Made by a program: the position numbers and the translations under genes. 33,112 bases of DNA, from NCBI GenBank assembly GCA_025963965.1, contig JAOPZS010000056.1, positions 1 through 33,112 on the forward strand, given 5' to 3'. Below the pieces are notes generated by a model. It worked only from the letters and a program-made list of their open reading frames with translations, had not been told where the DNA came from and did not search any database. Positions 6,593 through 14,351 of the stretch are shown here, piece by piece (within the stretch, counting starts at the first letter, position 1; each line of letters starts with the position of its first letter). This DNA comes from Solirubrobacterales bacterium. GTDB lineage: Bacteria > Actinomycetota > Thermoleophilia > Solirubrobacterales > Solirubrobacteraceae.

Positions 6593-6599
6593 CGAGCAG

Positions 6600-7613
6600 A
6601 TGAGCTCGCAGGTCCCCGAGAAGGGCTACCAGCTCAAGGACATCTCCCCGCGCGCCTTCCAGCATCCGGCCGACCGTGCTGCGACGGCCGCGCTCTCGTC
6701 GGTCCCGTACCTCGACACGGTCGTTCGCAAGCTGATCGAGCTCGGCTACGAGCGGGCGCTGCGACAGACCTTCCTCGGCTCGGCCGTGCGCCTGTCCGAA
6801 GAGCAGCTCGGCGACGTCTGGCGCGAGCACGCGATCGCCTACGCGACGCTCGACATGACCGAGGTGCCCGACCTGTACCTCAGCCAGTTCCCGATGCCCA
6901 ACGCGATGGCGATCGGCTCGAAGCGGCCGATCGTGGTCGTGCAGTCGGAGCTCGTGAGCCTGCTCGACGCTCCGCAGCGGCGCGCCGTGTTCGCGCACGA
7001 GGCCGCGCACGTGCTGTCCGACCACGGCCTCTACCGCACGGCGCTGGCGATCCTCGTACTGATGACCCGCGCGGCGCGCCTGCCGTTGCCGCTGATCCCC
7101 GTTCGCACGGCTCTGATGGAGTGGGGGAGGGCGACCGAGCTGAGCGCCGACCGGGCCGCTGCGCTCGTCACGCGCGATCCGCTCGTCGTGTGCCGGACGC
7201 TGATGTCGCTCGCAGGAGGCGCGATGGTCTCAGAGCTCGACCTCGACGCGTTCATGCGACAGGGCCTCGACTACTCCGAGAAGGGGTCGGGCCTGGAGCG
7301 TCTGACGCGCCTCTCGCTCGAGCTCGGCGTGACGCACCCGCTGCCCGTCAAGCGCACCCACGAGCTGATGAGCTGGGTGCGCTCCGGCGAGTTCGACAGG
7401 ATCGTCGGCCACGGGGAGTACCCGCGCCGCGGCGACCCCGTCGACGCGCGCGTCGAGGGCGGCGAGGCCGTCTCGTTCTATGCCGAGCGGATCCGCGCCA
7501 CGATCCGCGAGACCGGCGACTCGGTCGGCGCTGCCGGGCAGCAGCTCGCAGACTGGCTGCGCGGCAGCCGTGGCGCCGCCGACGACGAGCAGGAGCAGGA
7601 GCAGGGCTCCTAG
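6600..7613 (+). CDS. M48-family zinc metallopeptidase
   Basis: A 337-residue protein with the zinc signature HEAAH (133-137) in AVFAHEAAHVLSDHG, and a downstream ATELSADRAA in which E180 is the probable third ligand. That combination is typical of M48 (Ste24/HtpX-like) peptidases. Weakly hydrophobic stretches at about 147-170 may touch the membrane, but there is no signal peptide or clear multi-pass topology, so it may be cytoplasmic or peripheral. The last 20 residues are rich in Asp, Glu and Gln. It lies between the response regulator and the histidine kinase, and its TAG stop overlaps that of the convergent kinase within a single CTAG. A role in envelope stress or proteolytic signalling is a guess. 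Confidence 0.87.
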   Translation: MSSQVPEKGYQLKDISPRAFQHPADRAATAALSSVPYLDTVVRKLIELGYERALRQTFLGSAVRLSEEQLGDVWREHAIAYATLDMTEVPDLYLSQFPMPNAMAIGSKRPIVVVQSELVSLLDAPQRRAVFAHEAAHVLSDHGLYRTALAILVLMTRAARLPLPLIPVRTALMEWGRATELSADRAAALVTRDPLVVCRTLMSLAGGAMVSELDLDAFMRQGLDYSEKGSGLERLTRLSLELGVTHPLPVKRTHELMSWVRSGEFDRIVGHGEYPRRGDPVDARVEGGEAVSFYAERIRATIRETGDSVGAAGQQLADWLRGSRGAADDEQEQEQGS

Positions 7614-8758
7614 CCGGCTTGGGCGTCGAGCGCGTGGCCCGCGTTCGGCCGGCCCGCCAGCGGCACGGTCAGCCGGACGATCGTCCCTTTGCCCGGAGCC
7701 GGCACCCATTCCAGCTCGCCTCCGACGAGCTCGGCGCGCTCGCGCATGCCGCCTGTGCCGAAGCCGCCGCCGTCCTCGCGGGGCCCGAGCCGCGTCGCCT
7801 CGGGCATGCCCTTGCCGTCGTCGATCACACTCGCGACGACCTCCTGCTCGTTGCCCGTGAGGCGGATCACCGCGCGGGTTGCCTCGGCGTGGCGGCTGAC
7901 GTTGGTCAGCGCCTCCTGCACGACGCGGTAGATCGTCGACTCGAGCTCGGGGTCCAGGCGCCCGCCGCCGTTGTGCGCCTCGCCCGGGTGAATGTCCTCG
8001 TCGCGGCCGAACTCGATCTCCGTCGTCACGTCGAGCCCCTCGATCGCCTGGGCACGGCGCGCCAGCGCCTCGAGTGCCGCCGCCAGGCCGAGATCGTCGA
8101 GCGCCGCCGGCCGAAGCTCGGTGATCAGGTGACGCAGGCCGTCGATCTCGTTGCCGAGACTCTCCAGCGCCTCCTCGACAGCGCCCGCCAGCGCCTCCTT
8201 GTCCTCGAGGTCGCGAGCGTTCGCCAGGCGCAGCCGCAGGGCGCCGATCCCCTGGATCGACTCGTCATGGATCTCCCGCGCCCAGCGCGTCCGCTCGCGC
8301 TCGCGTGCCTCCATCCCGTAGCGCAGCCGTTCGATCTCCACCGAGCGCTCCGCCGCCAGCCGCGCGGCGACGCTCTGCGCGAAAGCCGCCAGCGCCTCGC
8401 GGTCGGGCTTGCGGAACGAGCCGTCCCGGCGCAGCGCGATCGCCAGCCCGCCGGCCTGGCCCTCCATCTGAAACGGCTCGACGAGCACCGAACGCGCCTC
8501 GAGCCCCAGTTCGTGCAGGAACGCGGCCTCCTGGCCGCGCGGACGGTCGATCGACAGCGACTTGCCCTCGGTGAACAGCGCGCCCAGAGCGCTGCCCTGG
8601 ACGGGCGCGATCCGCAGTCGCACCGCGCCGCCGCTCGCCCCGGCAACCCGCAGCTCGCCCTTCTCCTCGATCAGCAGCAGCATGTTGCTGGCGTCGAGCA
8701 GCGCCAGGCCACGATCCGCCATCAGGCGCAGGAGCCACAGCTCTGATCCGGTCAGCAT
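7610..8758 (-). CDS. NarL-type sensor histidine kinase with N-terminal GAF-like domain
   Basis: This 382-residue soluble protein begins with a GAF-like sensor region (about 1-135), followed by a HisKA_3-type dimerisation helix with phospho-acceptor H164 (REIHDESIQ). The C-terminal HATPase_c domain has an N-box (EALTNVSRHA, 282-291), G1 DDGKG (313-317), G2 GFGTGGM (332-338) and G3 GKGT (356-359). No transmembrane segment is visible, so it probably senses a cytoplasmic signal. HisKA_3 kinases pair with NarL/LuxR regulators, and the one at 5702-6358 is the obvious candidate. It follows the GGDEF-like gene by nine bases on the same strand, so the two are probably one operon. Confidence 0.92.
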   Translation of the reverse strand: MLTGSELWLLRLMADRGLALLDASNMLLLIEEKGELRVAGASGGAVRLRIAPVQGSALGALFTEGKSLSIDRPRGQEAAFLHELGLEARSVLVEPFQMEGQAGGLAIALRRDGSFRKPDREALAAFAQSVAARLAAERSVEIERLRYGMEARERERTRWAREIHDESIQGIGALRLRLANARDLEDKEALAGAVEEALESLGNEIDGLRHLITELRPAALDDLGLAAALEALARRAQAIEGLDVTTEIEFGRDEDIHPGEAHNGGGRLDPELESTIYRVVQEALTNVSRHAEATRAVIRLTGNEQEVVASVIDDGKGMPEATRLGPREDGGGFGTGGMRERAELVGGELEWVPAPGKGTIVRLTVPLAGRPNAGHALDAQAG

Positions 8759-8767
8759 CTGAAGGGA

Positions 8768-9334
8768 TTATGAAGGCGGCGCCGTCGGCTCCCGCTCCAC
8801 GCCCTGCTCGAGGCTCTCCTCGAGCCCGCCCCCGTTCGGCCCGCCGTTGGCCGCGCGCTCGGCTGCAGCGCGCGCCCTGCTCAGCAGCAGCGCCGGCGTC
8901 GCCTCCGGCCGCCAGGCCGACAGGCCCACCGAGATCCGCAGCGCCCGCCGCTTGCCGCGCGCTTCCACCTTGATCGCCCGCAGGCGGTCCAGCACCCGCC
9001 GCGCGACCATCTCCCCGCGCGGCCCGTCGGCGCCCGGCAACACGATCAACAACTCCCGGTCACTCGGCATCCCGACGCGGTCGAAGCGCCGCAGTTCGCT
9101 GCGCAGCGCCCCGGCGATGTAGGCCATCGTCTGCTCGCGCAGCTCCCCGCCGTGCTCGCCGGCCATCTCCTCGAGGTTGTCGACCACGACCAGCAGGCAG
9201 CTCAACGGCGTGCCGTGACGCTCGGCGCGGCCGATCTCCTCGGTAAGGCGCTCGTCCAGTTCGACCGCCCTGGGCCAATCGAAGGCGCTCGCCGGCGCCG
9301 GAGGAAAGCTCTGAGTGGAGTCGCTGGCAGCCAT
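8768..9334 (-). CDS. Degenerate GGDEF-like protein
   Basis: A 188-residue protein whose middle (about 20-165) follows the GGDEF fold. It has ELDERLTEEIGRAERHGTPLS, then hydrophobic strands, LLIVLPGADG and a C-terminal ISVGLSAW. The active-site loop that should read GGDEF is SDREL (91-95), and only one Asp (D52) of the usual metal-binding pair before it is kept. It should therefore not make cyclic di-GMP; such domains often act as GTP or protein-binding modules. The first 18 residues and last 25 look disordered. It is first in a two-gene unit with the histidine kinase and divergent from recN. On the minus strand CATAAT at 9395-9400 is a plausible -10. Confidence 0.72.
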   Translation of the reverse strand: MAASDSTQSFPPAPASAFDWPRAVELDERLTEEIGRAERHGTPLSCLLVVVDNLEEMAGEHGGELREQTMAYIAGALRSELRRFDRVGMPSDRELLIVLPGADGPRGEMVARRVLDRLRAIKVEARGKRRALRISVGLSAWRPEATPALLLSRARAAAERAANGGPNGGGLEESLEQGVEREPTAPPS

Positions 9335-9394
9335 GCCCTTGCCTTGTCCGCGGTGTACGGGCTGCCGTTGTCCTTTCCGGCCCCCTGCTCAAGG

Positions 9395-9400
9395 ATTATG
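9395..9400 (-). promoter_or_regulatory. Candidate -10 (CATAAT) for the GGDEF/kinase unit
   Basis: On the minus strand the hexamer CATAAT matches TATAAT at five of six positions and lies about 60 bp before the GGDEF-like ATG. It is inside a short low-GC patch (AAGGATTATGCATAC) within the 170-bp gap shared with recN. Confidence 0.35.
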
Positions 9401-9504
9401 CATACGTGGGGCCCCGAAGACCAGGGCTGCAGCCGCTCCGGCGCGCCTCCCACGCCTGCCCGTGCCCCTCGCGATCCGTCGGCGGGCCTTGCTAGACCAC
9501 CTGC

Positions 9505-11208
9505 GTGCTGCAAGAGCTGCGTGTCGAGAACCTGTTGCTGATCGAGCGCGCCCAGCTGCGGCTCGGCCCCGGCCTGAACGTCCTCACCGGCGAGACGGGC
9601 GCCGGCAAGACCGTGCTCGCCCACGCCCTCGACCTGCTGCTCGGCGGCCGCGCCCGGCAGGGCATCGTGCGCCCGGGCGCCGCCGAGGCCTATGTCGAGG
9701 GCGTCTTCGACCTGCCGGACGCTCTTCGCGCGCGCCTTTCCGCCGAGCTCACCGAGCGGATCGGCGCCGAGGGGGACGAGATCGTCCTATCGCGCCGGCT
9801 CGGCGCCGACGGGCGCACCCGCGCCTACCTCAACGGCCGCTCGGCCAACGTCGCCGACCTGCGGGACGTGGGCGGGATGCTGCTGTCCTTCTACGGACAG
9901 CACGAGCACCGCAAGCTGACACTCGCCGGCGCCCAGCTGCAGATCCTCGACGCGCTCTGCGGCCCCAAGCAGCAGAAGCGCCTCGCTGCCTGCGCCGCCG
10001 CCCACGCGCGCACCCGTGAGCTGCGCGGGCAGCTCGATGAGCTCGGCGAGCTCGCCGCGCACCGCGAGCGCGAGCTCGGCCTGCTCGAGTTCGAGCTCGG
10101 CGAGATCGACGAGCTGGGCCCCGATCCGGCCGAGCACGAGCGGCTGCTCGGCGCACGCGAGCGGCTGCGCCGCTCCGACGCCCTGCAGGCTGCGGCTGCC
10201 GGCGCCGCCGGGGCATTGGCCGGCGACTCGAGCGAGTCGCCCGGCGCCAGCGAGCTGCTCGCCCAGGCCGGCGCGACACTCGACGGCCTCACCGGCGTCG
10301 ACCCGGCCCTCGACCGCCTCGGAGAGCGCCTGCGCGCAGTCGCGATCGAGTCCCACGAGCTGGCCGGCGAGCTGCGCGACTACGCCGACGGCGCACTCGA
10401 CGCGACCACTGCCCTGGACGTGGCCGGCGCCGAGCCGACCCTCGAGGGCGTCGAAGCGCGCCTGGAGGCGCTGGACCGCGTGATCCGCAAGCACGGCGGC
10501 AGCATCGAGTCGGTGCTCCAGTTCGCCGACACGGCGCGCGCCCGTTACGAGCAGCTGGCCGGTGCCGAGGACGCGCTGGAGCGGGCTGAGGCCGACCTTG
10601 CCGGCGCTCGCGAGGAGCTCGAGGCCAGGGCCGGTGAGCTGCGCTCCGCCCGCCGCAAGGCCGCCACGGGCTTCGCCGAGGGCGTCGTCGAGCAGCTGCG
10701 TTCGCTGGCCATGGAGGAGGCCGGCTTCGAGGCCGTGCTCGGCGAGAGCGAGCCGGGACCGAGCGGCGCCGACACCGTCGAGTTCATGATCGCGCCGAAC
10801 CCTGGCGTGCCGGCGGGGCCGCTCAAGGACATCGCCTCCGGCGGGGAGCTCTCGCGCGCGATGCTCGCGATCATGAGCGCAGCCAGCGCCGCCACTCCGG
10901 ACACGACACTCGTCTTCGACGAGGTCGACGCGGGCATCGGCGGGCGCACCGCCAATGCCGTCGGCGCGCGCCTGCGCGAGCTCGGTGACCGCGGGCAGGT
11001 GATCTGCATAACGCACCTGCCCCAGATCGCTTCGCTGGGCACTCGGCACTTCTCGATCGTCAAGGACACGGGCGCCGACCCGACGCGCGCGTCGGTCGTC
11101 GAGCTCGCCGAGTCCGACGTCGTCGCCGAGCTCGTGCGGATGCTCGGCGCCGACAGCGACGACGGCGCCGCGCGCCGCCACGCACGAGATCTGCGACGCG
11201 CCGCCTGA
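9505..11208 (+). CDS. recN: DNA repair protein RecN
   Basis: This 567-residue SMC-like ATPase helps repair double-strand breaks. Walker A is GETGAGKT (29-36), after the family opening LQELRVENLLLIERAQLRL. The central region (about 160-400) is a long coiled coil rich in Glu, Leu and Arg. Near the C-terminus are the ABC signature SGGELSR (about 445-451), Walker B LVFDEVD (about 469-475) and ICITHLPQIA. Length is normal for RecN. The GTG start at 9505 follows TAGACC, a near match to the TANNNT box, by six bases, with no ribosome site. The nadK-recN adjacency known in other actinobacteria is broken here by the regulatory island. Confidence 0.95.
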   Translation: MLQELRVENLLLIERAQLRLGPGLNVLTGETGAGKTVLAHALDLLLGGRARQGIVRPGAAEAYVEGVFDLPDALRARLSAELTERIGAEGDEIVLSRRLGADGRTRAYLNGRSANVADLRDVGGMLLSFYGQHEHRKLTLAGAQLQILDALCGPKQQKRLAACAAAHARTRELRGQLDELGELAAHRERELGLLEFELGEIDELGPDPAEHERLLGARERLRRSDALQAAAAGAAGALAGDSSESPGASELLAQAGATLDGLTGVDPALDRLGERLRAVAIESHELAGELRDYADGALDATTALDVAGAEPTLEGVEARLEALDRVIRKHGGSIESVLQFADTARARYEQLAGAEDALERAEADLAGAREELEARAGELRSARRKAATGFAEGVVEQLRSLAMEEAGFEAVLGESEPGPSGADTVEFMIAPNPGVPAGPLKDIASGGELSRAMLAIMSAASAATPDTTLVFDEVDAGIGGRTANAVGARLRELGDRGQVICITHLPQIASLGTRHFSIVKDTGADPTRASVVELAESDVVAELVRMLGADSDDGAARRHARDLRRAA

Positions 11209-11257
11209 GCCTGCGGTTTCTGGCTCCGGACCAGGCAATTCGTGTTTCGCCAGGGGA

Positions 11258-11286
11258 GCGCAAGGGGCTACGTCGCGCCCTTGCGC
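11258..11286. repeat. Perfect 9-bp inverted repeat GCGCAAGGG-N11-CCCTTGCGC
   Basis: The arms at 11258-11266 and 11278-11286 are exact reverse complements. The repeat lies 50 bp after the recN stop and ends four bases before the TACCCT box of the next gene. It may terminate recN or act as an operator for the steA-like gene. No T-tract follows. Confidence 0.5.
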
Positions 11287-11290
11287 CCGT

Positions 11291-11296
11291 TACCCT
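11291..11296 (+). promoter_or_regulatory. TANNNT box (TACCCT) 8 nt before the steA-like gene
   Basis: TACCCT is followed by CGGCAGGG and the ATG at 11305. The Gly-rich AGGG could act as a weak ribosome site, but the box spacing fits leaderless transcription. Confidence 0.4.
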
Positions 11297-11304
11297 CGGC
11301 AGGG

Positions 11305-12576
11305 ATGGCAGCGACCCGACCGAGCCCCGCCGGGAGTCCCGACTCCGAAGCGCCTGCCGTGCCTGACCTGGCCGCTGCGCCCGCGTCGCCCACCGGGCCC
11401 GCCGCGCCGCCGATCATCGTCTCGGCCATCGCCGGGCCGGTGCGACCGGGGCGCCGCACGAAGCTGCTCGTAAAGCACCTGGTCCCGGGCGACATCGCGC
11501 TGGTCGATCACCTCGACATCGACCGCGTCTCGGCCGAGGAGCTGATCGCGGCGGAGGTATCCGCCGTGCTCAACTGCCGGCCGTCCTCCAGCGGCACCTA
11601 CCCGAACCTCGGGCCGCTGCTGCTCGTCGAGGCCGGCATCACGCTCGTCGACCTGCCCACCGACGCGCTGTTCGACCTCGTCTCCGACGGCGACCCGCTG
11701 GTCGTTCGCCAGGCGCGCGACAAGCAGGGCGCGCTCGTCGCCGAGGTGCTGCGCCGCGGCCAGCTGCTGGCGGGCGGCGCGGTCCTCGACGGGCCGCGCG
11801 TGCGCGCCGAGACCGAGGCGCGGCGCCGCGAGGTGGGCGAGGCGCTCGAGCGCTTCGCCCACAACACGATCGAGCACATGCGCGAGGAGCGCGAACTGCT
11901 GACGGGCCGGATCGGGCTGCCGCGCTTTCAGACCGACTTCCGCGACCGCTCGACCCTGCTGGTCGTGCGCGGAGTCGAGCACCAGCGCGACCTGCGTGCC
12001 CTGCGGCCGTTCATACGCGACAAGCACCCCCTGATCGTCGCCGTCGACGGCGGCGCCGACGCCGTGCTCGAGGCCGGCCTGACACCCGACATGATCGTCG
12101 GCGACATGGACTCCGCCGGCGAGCAGGCGCTGCGCTGCGGCGCGGAGCTCGTCGTGCACTCGTACCCGGACGGCCGTGCACCGGGCCGCAACCGACTCGA
12201 GGAGCTGGGCCTGCCGTTCAAGCTCGTCCCCGCCCCGGGAACGAGCCAGGACGTCGCGATGCTGATCGCCGCCGAGAAGGGCGCGCGCCTGATCGTCTCG
12301 GTCGGCTCGCAGTACAACCTCGTCGAGTTCCTCGACCGCAACCGCAAAGGCATGTCATCGACGTTCCTGACGCGGCTGCGCGTCGGCGAGATCCTCGTCG
12401 ACGCCAAGGGCGTCAGCCGCCTCTACCAGCCACGCCCCGGTCTCACGCCGCTGCTCGTCGTGATCGTCGCCGGCCTGCTCGCGATGATCGCCGTGATCTG
12501 GATGACGCCCGCCCTGCACGACGTCGTCGAACTGACCTGGCTGAAGATCCAGATCCTGTTCGGCGCCCGTGGCTGA
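11305..12576 (+). CDS. steA: SteA-like cytokinetic ring protein (thiamin pyrophosphokinase-like fold)
   Basis: A 423-residue protein equivalent to M. tuberculosis Rv1697 by position. After a Pro/Ala-rich N-terminus (1-40), a first domain (about 50-205) precedes a thiamin-pyrophosphokinase-like domain. That domain carries AVDGGAD (D248) and VGDMDS (D267, D269), the metal and nucleotide-binding Asp motifs of that fold. One membrane helix (about 383-401) near the end leaves a short C-terminal tail. In Corynebacterium, SteA works with SteB in septal envelope assembly (known). The ATG at 11305 was chosen over an upstream GTG at 11242 because the latter would read through the inverted repeat and promoter-like box. 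SteB follows after 16 bases. Confidence 0.88.
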   Translation: MAATRPSPAGSPDSEAPAVPDLAAAPASPTGPAAPPIIVSAIAGPVRPGRRTKLLVKHLVPGDIALVDHLDIDRVSAEELIAAEVSAVLNCRPSSSGTYPNLGPLLLVEAGITLVDLPTDALFDLVSDGDPLVVRQARDKQGALVAEVLRRGQLLAGGAVLDGPRVRAETEARRREVGEALERFAHNTIEHMREERELLTGRIGLPRFQTDFRDRSTLLVVRGVEHQRDLRALRPFIRDKHPLIVAVDGGADAVLEAGLTPDMIVGDMDSAGEQALRCGAELVVHSYPDGRAPGRNRLEELGLPFKLVPAPGTSQDVAMLIAAEKGARLIVSVGSQYNLVEFLDRNRKGMSSTFLTRLRVGEILVDAKGVSRLYQPRPGLTPLLVVIVAGLLAMIAVIWMTPALHDVVELTWLKIQILFGARG

Positions 12577-12592
12577 CCCCGACCAGCGCTAG

Positions 12593-13480
12593 ATGTTCGA
12601 CTACCGCTACCACGCGCTGTCCCTCGCCGCCGTCCTGTTCGCGCTCGCGCTCGGCGTGCTGATCGGCGTCGCGATCGGCGACACGAACCTCGTCTCCTCC
12701 GCGAAGAACGGGATCGTCCACAACCTAAACGCGGAAGTCGGCGAAGCGAGAAGCCAGGCCGAACACCTCCAGGACCGCCTCACACGCGAGGAAGCCTTCG
12801 CCACGACCCTCTATCCGCTGGCCGTGCACGAACTGCTCAACGGCCGCTCGATCGGCCTCGTGTTCCTCGGCGAACCGTCCGACAAGATCAACTCGCTCGC
12901 CCGTGCCGCCGTCACGCAGGGCGGCGGCAACCTCGCCACGGTCGTGGCCGTGCGCCTGCCGCTCAACCTCACGGGCATCGCTCACGACGCCGCCGGCACG
13001 CACTATGCCGCGCTGAACAGCTCCCCGCAGCTGATCGAACGGTTCGGCGAGCTCGTCGGCCGCCAGCTCGTGAGCGGCGGGGCCCGAGTCGAGGCGGAGC
13101 TGTTGAGCCGTGTCCGCAGCAGCCTCCTGAGCGCCTTCGACGGGCAGCTCACGCGCCTGGAAGGGCTCGTCGTCGCGCGCACCGTCAGCAGTCGGCTCAC
13201 CCCCGAAGCCGCAGAAGCCGACACGCGCTTCGAAGACGGCCTGCTGGCAGGCGTCGCGGCCGTCGGCGTGCCGTCCGTCGGCGTCGAGCTGACCGCCGCC
13301 GAACCATCTCAGGTGCCGTGGTTCAAGGCCCGCAAGATCTCCTCGGTAGACGATCTCGACGCTCCCGCCGGCCAGGCGGCGTTGCTCTACGCGCTCGCCG
13401 GCAACGCCGGCGCCTTCGGCGTGAAGTCGACGGCCGACTCGCTGCTGCCGACAGTCCGCTCACCGAGCTCCGGACCCTAG
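12593..13480 (+). CDS. steB: SteB/MctB-like membrane protein (copper transporter MctB family)
   Basis: This 295-residue protein opens with MFDYRYHALSLAAVLFALAL and one membrane helix (about 8-29). A coiled segment (about 40-70) and a mostly extracytoplasmic alpha/beta domain to the end follow. The opening and the position right after SteA match Rv1698/MctB, reported as an outer-membrane copper-efflux component in M. tuberculosis and as SteB, the partner of SteA, in corynebacteria. Given the neighbours, the SteB role in cytokinesis is the better guess here. No cysteine or methionine cluster for copper is evident. The start is the ATG at 12593, 16 bases after steA. Confidence 0.87.
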   Translation: MFDYRYHALSLAAVLFALALGVLIGVAIGDTNLVSSAKNGIVHNLNAEVGEARSQAEHLQDRLTREEAFATTLYPLAVHELLNGRSIGLVFLGEPSDKINSLARAAVTQGGGNLATVVAVRLPLNLTGIAHDAAGTHYAALNSSPQLIERFGELVGRQLVSGGARVEAELLSRVRSSLLSAFDGQLTRLEGLVVARTVSSRLTPEAAEADTRFEDGLLAGVAAVGVPSVGVELTAAEPSQVPWFKARKISSVDDLDAPAGQAALLYALAGNAGAFGVKSTADSLLPTVRSPSSGP

Positions 13481-13511
13481 AAGCCGTCCGGCCGCCGTCC
13501 GCGCGCGGCGG

Positions 13512-13517
13512 TAGATT
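13512..13517 (+). promoter_or_regulatory. TANNNT box (TAGATT) 6 nt before the MraY-like gene
   Basis: TAGATT is followed by CCGGCG and the GTG start at 13524. No ribosome site is present in the 43-bp gap, so a leaderless promoter inside the steAB-pyrG cluster is possible. Confidence 0.4.
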
Positions 13518-13523
13518 CCGGCG

Positions 13524-14351
13524 GTGCACGCCCTCCCGTTCCTGCTCGCGCTGCTCGTCGCCGCAGCGCTCGCGCCGGCGCTGCTGCGGACCCTCCAACA
13601 GGGTGGGCACACCCGCCCCAACTACCGCGGTCGCCCGCTGCCCTTCCCGCTGGGCGTGCTGATCGGCGCCGCCGCGCTGCTCGCGCTCGTGCCGCTGACG
13701 CTGATCGCCCGGCTCGCTCCGGCGGACGTCTTCCACCCGGAGATCGTGCCGATCGCGCTGTACGCGCTCGGCGTGCTCGCGCTGGGGCTGATCGATGACG
13801 CGTTCGGCGGCGACGGGGCCAGGCGCGGCTGGCGCGGCCACGGCGCGGCCGTCACCCGTGGCGAGTTCTCGACCGGCGCGCTGAAGGCCGCGGGATCGCT
13901 CGGCCTCGCCCTGCTGGCGATGGACCAGCTCGAGCTCTCAGACGGCCGGTGGCTGCTCGCAGCTGGTGTGCTGGTGCTGGCCACCAACCTCTTCAACCTG
14001 CTCGACCTGCGCCCGGGACGCTCCAGCAAGGCCTTCGTGCTGCTCGGCGCCGCCCTGACGATCGGTGCCGGCGTGCGCCCGCTGTGGGCGCTCGGGCTGC
14101 TCGTCGCGCCCGCGCTCGTCGCCGGGGCCTATGACCTGCGCGAGCGGGCGATGCTGGGGGACACCGGCTCGAACCTGCTCGGCGCGCTCGCCGGACTGTG
14201 GCTGGTGCTGACGCTGTCCGGCACAGGGCAGCTGATCGCGCTCGGCGTGCTCGCCGCGATCACCCTCTACGGCGAGCTGCGCTCGATCTCTGCGCTGATC
14301 GAACGGACTCCGGGGCTGCGGGAACTAGACTCTTGGGGCAGGCCCTCATGA
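13524..14351 (+). CDS. MraY/WecA-like polyprenyl-phosphate sugar-phosphate transferase
   Basis: A 275-residue, strongly hydrophobic protein with about eight to ten membrane segments. Motifs of the glycosyltransferase family 4 (MraY/WecA/TagO) are visible: the metal-binding LIDDAFGG (D91, D92), a conserved lysine K121 (GALK), NLFNLLD (N155, N158, D161) and [10 protein letters not shown] (D213). The family moves a sugar-phosphate onto undecaprenyl phosphate. The expected DG dipeptide after D161 is replaced by LRPG, so it is probably not MraY itself and may prime another envelope polymer (inference). It sits between steB and pyrG and overlaps pyrG by ATGA, so translation is coupled. Confidence 0.8.
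   Translation: MHALPFLLALLVAAALAPALLRTLQQGGHTRPNYRGRPLPFPLGVLIGAAALLALVPLTLIARLAPADVFHPEIVPIALYALGVLALGLIDDAFGGDGARRGWRGHGAAVTRGEFSTGALKAAGSLGLALLAMDQLELSDGRWLLAAGVLVLATNLFNLLDLRPGRSSKAFVLLGAALTIGAGVRPLWALGLLVAPALVAGAYDLRERAMLGDTGSNLLGALAGLWLVLTLSGTGQLIALGVLAAITLYGELRSISALIERTPGLRELDSWGRPS

Noticed and set aside
7121-8746. 541-codon plus-strand frame across the M48 and kinase genes
   Set aside because: It crosses a clear gene boundary, has shadow-type composition, and both real genes have full catalytic motifs.
9787-11238. 483-codon minus-strand frame across recN
   Set aside because: It mirrors recN in the opposite frame; Gly/Ala/Arg-rich with no motif. This is typical of high-GC shadow frames.
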